Source: Diplonema papillatum
Taxonomy: Eukaryota; Euglenozoa; Diplonemea; Diplonemida; Diplonemidae
Assembly (NCBI GenBank): GCA_030068145.1
Contig: JAPJBO010000638.1
Location: forward strand, 62,001 to 126,000
Reading direction: 5' to 3'
Length of the DNA: 64,000 bases
Part shown: in pieces, positions 44,758 to 54,244 of the stretch
Position numbering within the stretch: position 1 is the first letter of the stretch
How the letters are laid out: every line of letters starts with the position of its first letter
Notes under the pieces: generated by a model
The model's database searches: none
What the model saw: the letters and a program-made list of their open reading frames with translations, nothing else
Told to the model about the DNA's origin: nothing
Made by a program: the position numbers and the translations under genes

Positions 44758-47482
44758 TCAATAATACGAATGCAGTTGCCGTTGCCACGCAGCGTCTGTT
44801 CGTCCCCACAAATACGGGTTGCGGTCGTTGGCGGCAATTTCATCGTCGCTGCAGAAATTGTGGTCCAGCACCCAGCTCGGATTCATACACGAAGGCAAAC
44901 ATGCGTTGTGCCACGTCCCCGTCTTGCAGCCAATGCTGTTCTTCGTGAAATGAAGAACCCACGGCTGCTGTGCGAGATAATGGTCACGATAGTCGTGGCC
45001 CTTGTCCGCGCGGATGCCTGTGTGAGTGCCGGTGATCCAGTCAGTAAAAGCAGGTAGCACAGGCTGTTGGATCAGTGCGAACGCACGCCTTGCAAAATTC
45101 AGGTCGGGAGAATCCGTATCGTAAAAGCGGGACAGGAAGAAAATCCTCAAAACGAAAGGCATACCTCGAAACGGGTTCTGAAACCCATTGACGAAGACGC
45201 GCCGTCCTTGGTAAGCAACCGATAGGGTGTGTTCATGGGGAGGCTTTCCGGCGGTGCTCGGGTCTTTCGGCGAGCGCAAGGAGATTTGGAAGTCGGTTTT
45301 ATTGCGCAGGACGTTGAGGTACGTCGGCTTTCGGTGCGGCGCAGTGACAGAGAAGCCTTCTTGCTTCAGCAGATCCGTCAGGGCCGCTCCTCGGGCGATC
45401 AGTTGTTCCCCGGTGAGGTTGAACCCGATCAAGTCAAAATCGCCGTCGGTCTCCCACAGCAGCTCCTCGCCCATGCGCATGGCGCCGAACAGGTTCCCGT
45501 GGTGCACGGACACCGCATACCGGAACTCGGCTGCCCCTTTCACGGCTGGCTTCGCCCACGATGCGTCCGTCCAAAGATCGTGAATATGCGTGAAATCCCG
45601 CTGCCGTGTGTACCTGTCGTGCAATGGTCGTAAATTTGTTGCATTAGTGTGATCAGGCCTTCGACTACCCTGAGCAACGCACTGTGCAATGGTCATCGTC
45701 GGTGCGTGGATATTATTAACAGGGCATCTTTCTGAGGGGAAACAGCTCTCTGTGAATAAAGAATGCATTGGTTGTCCATGACTGCATAAAAACCCCAAGT
45801 TGCACACCGGTGGCAAAGCGGAGAGTACTTCCCTTCGACCGAATGCTGCAGGTTGCCACCTGTCTTGATGCAAATAGGGCCTTGCATGGGTCCATCAGGG
45901 GCAAAGTAGGCCTCCACCTGGTGCCGCTCTGCGAAAGTTGGGTCAAAAACTTCGGTGATGCGATCGGTGCTGGGAAAGATGATTTCGGAAGCAGTGCCGA
46001 CCATGATCCAACCCGGCAGACGAGTCGGTGCAGCGGCTGCGAGCTGTTGCGTATTGAAGGAGCTCAGACTCGCATTGCGGGCTGCATACAGCAGCCCCGC
46101 ATTAGCCTCGTGCACGCGGACAAAGACATCGGCCACCGCCATTCCGCCGAGATTGCGGGTGAAGCCTCCTATCGATAGAAGCGCACTTCGTTTAGCAACA
46201 AACATGCGCGACGTTCGGTCACAGTACATTACAAATCTTTCATGTCGTCGATACCCAAAGGGAGCTCGCCGGTATCGCAGCAACCACCTCTTGTGTACAA
46301 TCTCCCAGCAAGGGATGCTAAGCAGTCGGTCGGGCGCCTCCGTCAAGCCTCCGAGGATGTCAACTGAAGTCGACTGCAGCATGTCCATCGCCATCGTAAA
46401 ATTCGTCTCAGCGCCTATCTGTTTGGAATCGACGGCCACAAAAACCAAGTCAGACGAGGCCTTGTCGAGTAGCGTGTCCAGCTGCGCGCCAAGTGGTGCG
46501 GAGCTTGACTGATCCACGAGTGTCGTGAGAGGATCGGCAAGCGACTGCAGGTCGTCGTCAGCCCACGCGATGACTTGCATCTGCGGATGCCGTTTGCGGA
46601 GACTTTTGATCCATTTGATGCGGTTCCCTGTTCCTCCGGCGGCTTCCGTTGGCAAGAGAACGGTTATCGAATCGGAAACGTCTGATGTTTTTCGAAGCTC
46701 GCATCCCTTTCCCGCAAAAGGCTCCCGGCAAACACAGACGCCGTTCGCCTCGGAGCATGTGCCTGTGATGGGATACTTAATTACGAACGACGTTTGAGAG
46801 AAGTCTCGGGCAACGTTCGGAATAAGAAGTTTTCCGGCTCACAACGAATGCACTCATGCCGTCTTTAGGGAATTGTGATGGCGATTTATTTCTCTCCAGA
46901 AAGGTTTCTATTCGTGCCCTGTAGTGATGAAAAGATTGAACGTGCACTTCCATGTCGCCGTACGCTCAACACGGCCGCTTAGGTGTTCACACAGCCATCA
47001 CAGTGCCTTCCCTAGCTAGCTCTCGGATTAACCTATGATGCAGCTGTTGTATGGAATGACCGACAGTCCGGCTGCGCGCGCCAAGGCAGCTGCTGCGGCC
47101 AGGGCCTGTCAGGCTCACTGACGTCGGAATCAAAGCTTTTCACACCTCGAGGCTGTCGTGTAGGACCACCCGTGCAATTTAGCGGGCAAGGAACGATGAG
47201 TCGTCGCCTATTATCCGACGCAGGCGAGAGAGCAACAGCAACTGCCGATGCGTCGGCTTCTACTACTGTGTCGGAGACGGGCGGGCAGGCGGGGCATTCG
47301 ATTTCTGGGCACGGTAAGCGAGCCTCGTCTCGCTTCGAAAGAAGCTCTCCGTAGAGTGCTCGGACGTCGGCTGCACACCTACGTTCGCGCACCCAGCCCC
47401 AATACAAGTTTGCAGCGGTACCAAAGAAGATGAGAATGCACGCGCGAAACGTATCAGCAGATCGGAGGCGCTTCTGCTTCAT
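44758..47482 (-). CDS. FKRP-like (LicD-type) Golgi phosphotransferase with EGF-like segment
   Basis: Exons 47482-47170, 46762-45808 and 45613-44758 join in phase (donors GTGGTC and GTGTGC, acceptors CACAG and GACAG). The N-terminus has a signal anchor (ACILIFFGTAANLYWGW), which implies a type II Golgi protein. Across splice 1, CPLNCTGTCSEANGVCVC and KGCELR form a small EGF-like Cys cluster. Exon 2 is a GT-A-like stem domain starting ITVLLPTEAAGG. Across splice 2, KYSPLCHR joins YTRQRDFTHIHDLW, as the WTPPCC region does in fukutin-related protein. The LicD core follows: GNLFGAMRMGEELLWETDGD with the metal-binding D-x-D, then DLIGFNLTG. FKRP transfers ribitol-5-phosphate from CDP-ribitol onto glycans; the substrate here is unknown. 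About 740 residues. Confidence 0.82.
45625..45692. repeat. Dispersed repeat in FKRP-like gene intron 2
   Basis: aatttgttgcattagtgtga through ccttcgactaccctgagcaacgc is an inverted copy of 36646-36705. It makes up over a third of this 194-bp intron. Confidence 0.85.
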
Positions 47483-48435
47483 GTGAACCCGATGCCCATG
47501 CTGGTACCTATTTCGGTTCGCGCAAAGACATTATTTCCTGATAAAATTGGAGAAGAGCATCCGTTCTATGCCTCCAATCGCAGCATACAGATTTGAAGAA
47601 GTGCTGGCTTGCAATTTTTTGCCCGCTTGGTACAGGATTCATCATGTTTACGCGGGTGGTGGCAAACCGTGCACAGAAAAGGACCGGCATTCTACTCGTA
47701 CCAGTCTGCGATGTCTCACACACCGTTTTCTAAATACAACAAGCGTGCGAGATTCATGCATGAACTCAACGAGCACTCCGAACGCGATTATCGTGGAATC
47801 ATTTCGCGAGAACTGTTTTGCAGACTATCACTTTCCATCCAGTGAACGGAGAGCGGAAAGTGTCGTTTTTTTGTCGGACGGGAAAGCTCTGTCGCAGTCG
47901 GGTCGCAGAAAAATCTGGAGGATGAACGCGAATTGAACAGAGCTGGGAGAAAGCAAGCTGCTCTCGGATTTCAGCTTTTTTTCACTTGATACGCGGGTGA
48001 CGCGTGGATATCTAAACGTCGATCGAAACGGAGAAAAGGAGGAGAGAAGAGCACCTGCCGTTTCAGCAACACTCCGAGTGTTACTTGCACGCCCTGTGTC
48101 AACTCTCTGGCCCGGCGGTGGGTGCGAAAAGTGTTCCAGAGAGCAGATACGACTCTGAAAAGATTGCCCGACCAATTCAAGGCCGAATGCCAATTCCATC
48201 TGCACGAGACTCGCAGACAGCAACAAATAGTTCAGCGGCCAGCGGACCGCGTAGCTACAGGTGCGTGTTGCTTTCGTGCTTGCTCACGATCCTGGCTGAC
48301 TAAGCGCAGCTACTTGATTTGGTTTCGATTGGATGCCACGTTGTGTATTCACACGTAAGAATTGGACCGCTTGACCGCTTGAGGAAGCAGTGTTCACAAA
48401 TTCACGACTGCCGCGAGCGGCGCGGGGTGAGACGC
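47483..48435. other. Intergenic spacer
   Basis: About 950 bases lie between the HMG-box gene stop and the FKRP-like gene start. No gene, RNA or repeat is supported. Confidence 0.5.
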
Positions 48436-49335
48436 TCACTCTTTCTTTGCGACCTTCTTTGGCCCCGGCTTGCGCTTAGGCACAGGTTTCTTGGCATCAC
48501 TACTGTCTTTGTCTTCGGGTTTCGCTTTTTTCCCCTTGTCAGCCTTAGGCTCGGCTTTCTTTGGCGAAGACTTTTTTGCGTCAGACTTCTTTGGCTCCGC
48601 TTTTTTGCCGTCGGCTTTTTTCGGTGCCGCCTTCGTTGTCAGTTTCTTCGTTGCCTCTTTCATATCCTGCGTCTTTACTTCGGTCTTTGCACCATCATTC
48701 ATCGGCTCATCCGTAGCGTCTTTGCTATCTTTCGCTGCCTTCTTGGCAGAGGGTTTTCTTTGCCGCTTGGCTGGTGGTTCCGACTGTTGTTCGTCGCCGG
48801 TGTCGCCGGAAGCTGCGTTGGCCTCTGTTGCTTGGTCTTCATACTTTTTCTTCTCGCTCGGGGGGGCTTCTTTCCACTTTTCGGCAACCTTCCGCGTGGT
48901 GTCGGCAACTGACAGGGTAGGAAACTCTGCGGCGATTGCCGCACGGTTCGCCTTCCCGAAAAGGTGGTACCCTAGAACCTTACCCTTGCCCTTTTTCTTC
49001 GGTGCAGGCGGAGATGCGCTCGTCTTCTTTCCCTTCCCACTAGGCTGTGTCGCTTCCTCTGTCTTCACCACCTTTGTTGCAGCACCATATTCCTCTTTCG
49101 CCTTCATTGACTTCCCTTTGTACTCCGCCTTCACCTCCTCCGATAGACTCTTCCACATCTCCCCTGCCTTCTCCATCAGCTCACGTGCCTTCACTTCCCC
49201 CTTTTCGCCACCCAGCGAGCTGTATATCGCCGGGCGGTTTTCTTCGAGCCACAGCAAATATGCCGTCTGCGGCTTTCGCACGGGAGTCGCCGCCTTCTTG
49301 AGGTTCTCAACTAAATTCGGGTTAGCTGCGACCAT
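48436..49335 (-). CDS. HMG-box chromatin protein with lysine-rich tail
   Basis: The frame is open further upstream, but MVAANPNLVENLKKA at 49335 is the best start. The product is about 299 residues. Box 1 (residues about 17-80) has VRKPQTAYLLWLEENRP and EMWKSLSEEVKAEYKGKS, a typical HMG-box A-like sequence. A second, more diverged box has YHLFGKANRAAIAAEFP and KVAEKWKEAPPSEKKKYEDQ. The last 100 residues are Lys/Ala/Pro repeats of the KKAEPKK type, like an H1 or HMGB tail. Expected role: nonspecific DNA bending and chromatin architecture in the nucleus. The first ATG of the open frame, at 49425, would add 30 hydrophobic-containing residues unlike the family. Confidence 0.9.
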   Translation of the reverse strand: MVAANPNLVENLKKAATPVRKPQTAYLLWLEENRPAIYSSLGGEKGEVKARELMEKAGEMWKSLSEEVKAEYKGKSMKAKEEYGAATKVVKTEEATQPSGKGKKTSASPPAPKKKGKGKVLGYHLFGKANRAAIAAEFPTLSVADTTRKVAEKWKEAPPSEKKKYEDQATEANAASGDTGDEQQSEPPAKRQRKPSAKKAAKDSKDATDEPMNDGAKTEVKTQDMKEATKKLTTKAAPKKADGKKAEPKKSDAKKSSPKKAEPKADKGKKAKPEDKDSSDAKKPVPKRKPGPKKVAKKE

Positions 49336-49634
49336 TGCTCCGAGGAGAGAGTACAGGATAGTATCCGCCCACTGTGTCGTTTGTGTTATAGTGTGATCCT
49401 CATTGGCGTGCAAATGACTCCCCACTAACGCAACAAGAACGAACGAAGCTCACTCGAGTGACCGATGAAGCCCCTTGGCAATACCCCCAACGACATGCAC
49501 AATGCCGGACGCTAGCAGGTGTCAAGAGCATGCGTGGCACGGCCGTGTCTTAAAGATGAGATGAGAGGCATCGGCTCACTCTGTAGAAGGACCATACCTA
49601 ACACAACAAGAGCCCGTGTCTTAGATTCTTGTTG

Positions 49635-49867
49635 CTAGAGTGAAAACTTCTGTGCGAGAACAAACTGAAAAGTCTCAGAAGCCGACAATCAGACGAGCTG
49701 CAGCAAATTGTGATGAAAAGGAAACAGACCTCGTAGTGATCGCTTCGTTTGTCGAACAGGGTCCCTTCCGCAAGTGAGAGCCTCTCTTCTGCCAACTGCA
49801 ACGTGTTCTGTTTTATTGAGACTGGCTGGACAGAGCTTGATTGGTGGGGCGGCGTTGCTGTCAGCAT
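49635..49867 (-). CDS. Possible two-exon small protein (50 aa)
   Basis: Exon 1 (49867-49730, start MLTATPPHQSSS) has a helical stretch NTLQLAEERLSLAEGT and ends at a GTCTGT donor in phase 0. A second exon at 49649-49635 after a cgcacag acceptor would add four residues and a stop. No family is recognised. It is supported only by the splice pattern and strand, so it could be spurious. Confidence 0.3.
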
Positions 49868-50732
49868 CTACGCAAGTACCGGTCTAATACCAGGGCATTA
49901 GCTTCCCATTCCAAATTCCATCAGCTGCGGAATTTGGAAATCCGGGCGGCTAAAGCAAAAAACGACCTTCGATGAAAAAAGTCGTGGGGGTCCGGTGGAG
50001 GCGTGGGTTAGGCCGCTGTGCCAGGAAGCTGGCTGGCGATCAAGGGCTGGGCTGGCGGTCAGGGGCTGGGCATCGGTGGGTCGCCGCTGGGCATGGTGGG
50101 CTGGCTGGCAGAAGTGGGGCTGCCGCGGGAGCTGAGCGAGTGAGGGAGTCGAGGCTCAGAAGCAGCCCGGAGTTCTTGACAGATTCTTTCTGAGTTGACA
50201 CAAGTGCCCTCCGTGTAATCTCCGGTCTGCATCAACTCGTGCCAATGATTTACCAACACACAGTATCTGAGTTGTGGAAGAATTTGAAATGGGCTGTTGG
50301 CTTCAGGAATGTGCACCCGGGGGTGCGGGGCGAGGGTCACACAGGTGGCAAACAGTGCCACCAGTACGTTGGTCGTATGTTTAACGCGACAAACGGACTG
50401 AGAAGTGCAAACTCTTTCTCCACCTGAATGTACCATACCGTTTGCCGGGGGGCGGAGCCCCCCGGACCCCCCCTTTTGGAAGGTTCGGGTGGCCCAAACA
50501 AAGGCTTCTCGGTTTCAGAGCGGGAAAAGCAAATTGGCTATTGAGACGGAATTTGGAAAACTGAGGCAAAATGAAGCTAATAGCCTGCTAATACCAGGGG
50601 ATTATACGGGCTTAGTTTAGCGGTCTGAGAGACCGGAACTCAAATTCTTCCGGTCTGGGGAAAAAAAAAAAAAAACCCACATAGCGTTCGGGTTGGGGCT
50701 TACCGGGTGGGAGCGGTAACGGGAGGGCCAGT

Positions 50733-51080
50733 ATGCCACCAAAGAAGCTACAGCGTGTGGATCCAAAGAAGGAGGGGATTCCCCGGGACATCGCAAGCAT
50801 GTTCGGGCTCGCATCTCGGCAAACAGGACGGCAGACCAACGTCCCGAAAGAGGGGACAAACACGGAGTACGAGCGGTGGACAAAGGAGTCGTACTCAGAA
50901 GTTGAGAAGGCCAACTCCCTGCACGACTTTCTGCACGAAAATCACCCGACCTGCCTTGGAATACAATTGTGCACACGGTTTCTAATCGTGGACCCTCCAC
51001 AACAGGTCTGGACTCCGGTAGACTGGAGACCGGTGGTCACGTTTGTCAAGTTGTCAGTGACCCGTTGTGAAATCTTGTAG
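50733..51080 (+). pseudogene. ORF upstream of hAT relic, possible transposase N-terminal part
   Basis: A 115-residue plus-strand frame starts MPPKKLQRVDPKKEG and is Lys/Glu-rich, without the Cys/His of a BED finger. Its end, TCLGIQLC, is formed by a repeat also seen at 51497, so the original C-terminus was lost to an insertion. Linking it to the hAT relic downstream rests on strand and proximity only. Confidence 0.35.
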
Positions 51081-51705
51081 GCTATTACGAGTCACTGCGC
51101 AAGCGTACTAAGTAGCGTGATGACCCGGCAGGGACGTGGTTTGTCGTAAGTGGTCGGCGGTGGCGAAGGGCGACGCCCAGTGCTGTGGCGTCGCCGACTA
51201 TCTCGAGATCTACTGCTGCGGCCTGCCGGCCGTAGAAGATTGCGCAAAATCAGTGGAGCAGTAGTGTGATTTTGGAAGGTGGCGCATTCGTCGGCGGAGC
51301 GTTTGTAGGTGGCGCTTTGGTGGGCGCCCTTGGACGAATCGGCTCGTCACTCCACACCGAGCCTCGTGCAGCTTGGCCGGACTGTCTCCGTCTTGGCCGC
51401 GTGACAAGGCGACTTCTGTAGAAAAAATTGTATTCCAATACAATTCTATTCAACAACTGTCAAGTTTTGCCGGGGCAGGGATTGGCGTGCGTGCTTTGGA
51501 ATACAATTGTGCACAATTGTATTTAGCCCCCCCCTGTAGCACGTGGAACCCGCATCAATGCGCTCCGCTAACGGAAGTGCACCAAAACCAACAGTGTTCC
51601 AACACAATTCTATTCAGCTGGACGGACTCTGAAACCGGCCAAAAAAAAAAAAAAAGACAAATGTATTCCAAGACAATTGTATTTAGCCCCCCCCTGTAGA
51701 TGGAG
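50955..51705. repeat. Interspersed short repeats around the hAT relic
   Basis: ttggaatacaattgtgcaca occurs at 50957 and 51499. aattgtatttagcccccccc with ctgtag occurs near 51517 and 51676. A form of ttccaatacaattctattca occurs near 51433 and 51598. Together they look like termini of small nested elements inserted next to one another. Their boundaries cannot be fixed from one copy each. Confidence 0.75.
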
Positions 51706-51790
51706 GCCCGGAGGCCCCTTCGATCCGTACCCCGATCCACTCTGGCTCTTCTCTCAGTAGTAAAACCCCCACTACTTCCTTTGCGATGTC

Positions 51791-52441
51791 GTGATAAACC
51801 GCGCAACTGAAGGTTTAGCAGGCTTTACCCGCGTGACACCCCAGACAGTCCAGGCCTATCATGCCGAAGTGGCCACGCCCTACGTTAACGGGCTAATCTC
51901 TGACCTTCGTTCGGGTTTGAAGAGCAACCTGGGTGTCATGGAGGGATTCAGCCTTTTTGACCTGAGTGGGCCTGTGGCTGGAAACCAACCTGAGGCGGTC
52001 AGACTTGTTGATATTCTTGTCGCCCATTACGGCGAGGAAAAGGTCCGACCAACCCAGGAAGGCAGATCCGCACGTTCTCCTCCCTTTCTCAATGCCCGCT
52101 TCATTGCAGATTTCAGGAATGAGGTTTTTCCCCGAGCCGACGACGAGCACAGATCTGTTCTCGAGGAGCTCAAAACTGTTGCAAACACACTGACTCGCTA
52201 CAGCTATACCGCAGCCCTAAAGCTGTTTCTCATGGATGTCACACTGACCTCTCTGTACCCGTGCACAAGCCTCCTCATGAACGCGGCCCTTTCGACACCT
52301 CTCGGAACGGCATCGGTTGAAAGACTGTTCAGTTTGATGAAGCTGATCAAAACGAGGCAAAGGTGGCATACAGCATGCAGTTGCAGCAAAAAAAAAACAC
52401 GCCCAGACCGGAACTCAGGATTTTTTCGAAGCCCCGTATAA
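51791..52441 (+). pseudogene. hAT-family transposase relic (C-terminal dimerisation region)
   Basis: This 216-residue plus-strand frame ends with STPLGTASVERLFSLMKLIK, which matches the conserved core of the hAT C-terminal dimerisation domain (usual form VGTASVER.FS..K.IKT.LR). After MKLIKTR the expected LR.RL sequence is lost and a basic artefact sequence with poly-K follows, which indicates a frameshift. The RNase H-like catalytic domain upstream is only partly visible (TPYVNGLISDLRSG onward). It lacks a credible start, so it is a decayed fragment. Confidence 0.78.
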
Positions 52442-54244
52442 ACCCCTGGCTAATACATCAGTTGAAAAAAAAAACGATCATAACTTGAGCTATTCACAGT
52501 TGGTGTGTGAAATCACAGGTGCTGGTGCACACCACAATGTTGTTCATTGGTTCGGATCGTATCCAGTGTAGAGAACGCGCACCTTTTGAGTGAGGGTTGA
52601 CAGCGCGTTCTCGACTTCATCTAGAATCTCCTTCAGCACGACTTCCAGCGCATCGACGGTACACGGCCGGAGCGCGCCGCTCGCCATTTGGTGAGAGCAC
52701 TTCGGCAAGTGCCGAGTTGGCGGCTTTCGACACTTTTTGTTTTGATTTCCTATGGACCAGGGCTGCTCATGTGCACCGTTCAGATGGTAAAAGACATGAG
52801 GTTCCCCTTTATACTAATCTGGCATCATGGCAACAGGTCCCAGAGTCAGGTGCAACACACCTGGCCCTTTGGGCTACAACGGTACCTTCATGATCCGCAT
52901 AGCACGATTCAGTCGTGTTATGCGGCTTACATTCAAGCCATGGTCAAGCCGAAGCCGGACGCAACCCATTCCTCAGCGACGACAACAACGAACGAGCGGA
53001 GAGACGGTCGATGCCACTGGGCAGTCTGGTAAGAAAGGGAGAAGGCGGGCTAGAGGCGAGCATGTTCACGAACGGGATCCGTCGACAACCGTAAGAACAT
53101 CAGTGCTCGGCGGCGGTCGTCATGACAATAATTGCTGATACTCCTTTTCTAACTGATCTTTGATCTGTGTTTTGGTTGTAAGTAAGACGAGTCGAAAATG
53201 GAGCTTCATGGAAAACTACAAGCGCAAGCGATTGGGTTTACGTTTTTAGAGTGCACATTCACTTAGAGATCTGGGGGGTTATAGTCTCCGGATGACCAAT
53301 GCAGAAATCGCTATTTATTCTCGAGAAAAAGGTAGTTTTCTGCACGAGTAGTTTTCCAGTGTGCCACGAGTGGCGGGGTAGGCCACGGATGGCACACTGG
53401 AAAACTACGAGTGCGGATAACTACCTCTCTCGAGTGAACGAGATAGGTTTTCCACCGCACCACCGGACTTTTCTGCACTCGAGTTGCACTGACACCAGGT
53501 AGAGCGGAGGCCAAAATCGAGGAAATATACGCGGACTTGCGGAGCCGGAGGCCGGACAGTGCTGTCGGAAAGGGCACCATCGAGCGGCGGTAGCGAGAGG
53601 GGTCGGGACGACGGAGAAGCGGAAGGCGGAGCTGATAAGCCCCGCGGCAGCAGCGCCTCCGCCGAAGCAAACGAAGCGCGCCAACGTGGTACTGGTGCTT
53701 CCGGAAGCAGCTGAGGACGAAGAGCGAACCCCAATCTCGAGAGCGAAGACGAAGAAGCGACGATCAACCTCGGCAACACCACGGAAGACGACACGGTCAT
53801 CGCCCAAGCGCCGCCGTAAGGAAGCAACCAGCGACGCGCAACCGATGCACCTGGACGAGCAAGTGTCTTGACATTTCCGTGGTTCTTGCGACCCGACACC
53901 GAGTCCACATTCGCGCATGGGGCTAAATTTAATGAACTTGTACCACGGTGAGCCCTCCATTTTACAATGTAAACGAAATATACCTTCGAAAACTTGCGGC
54001 TTCCCATGTAAGACTCGAGGGATCCCTCCACAAGACCTTGCCGCAACATAACGAACTCCTCGAAATTCTAGCATTATTTGTGGTTGATTCGGGTTGATTG
54101 GGGTAAAATTGTGTGCTGTTTGTCAATGATTGCAAGTTGATGAGCCTACAAAGGCACACTCGGCTGAATTCTCTTGAACACGCTGTGTGCAGGGCTGTGT
54201 CAACACGCTTCACAAACGAAGGCTCTCAGTCGGGAACGGCCGCG
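52442..54244. other. Gene-poor region with foldback and basic ORF relic
   Basis: No host gene is supported here. It contains the foldback at 53318-53436. A plus-strand basic reading frame at about 53570-53871 (motifs AKTKKRRSTSATPRKTT and SPKRRRKEA) is preceded, in another frame, by AKIEEIYADLRSRRPDSAVG. This looks like a frameshifted relic of an unknown ORF. Confidence 0.45.
53318..53436. repeat. Foldback inverted repeat with ~53-bp arms
   Basis: The left arm (ctcgagaaaaaggtagtttt through agtttttccagtgtgcc-like sequence to acgagtggc) and the right arm (gccacggatggcacactgga through acgagtgcggataactacct to ctctcgag) are about 88 percent complementary. They are separated by the short spacer ggggtag. 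The DNA or RNA would form one long hairpin. It resembles a foldback MITE; no flanking duplication was identified. Confidence 0.9.

Noticed and set aside
45063..45165. Intron at a GTATGC site inside the FKRP-like last exon
   Set aside because: The reading frame is open through it, and the nearby AG sites are not phase-compatible, so it is treated as exon.
53405..54074. Minus-strand ORFs suggesting a chromodomain (KVYFVYIVKWRAH)
   Set aside because: Only a short resemblance around VKW; the aromatic cage and flanking pattern are missing, and the sequence lies in repeat-rich DNA.
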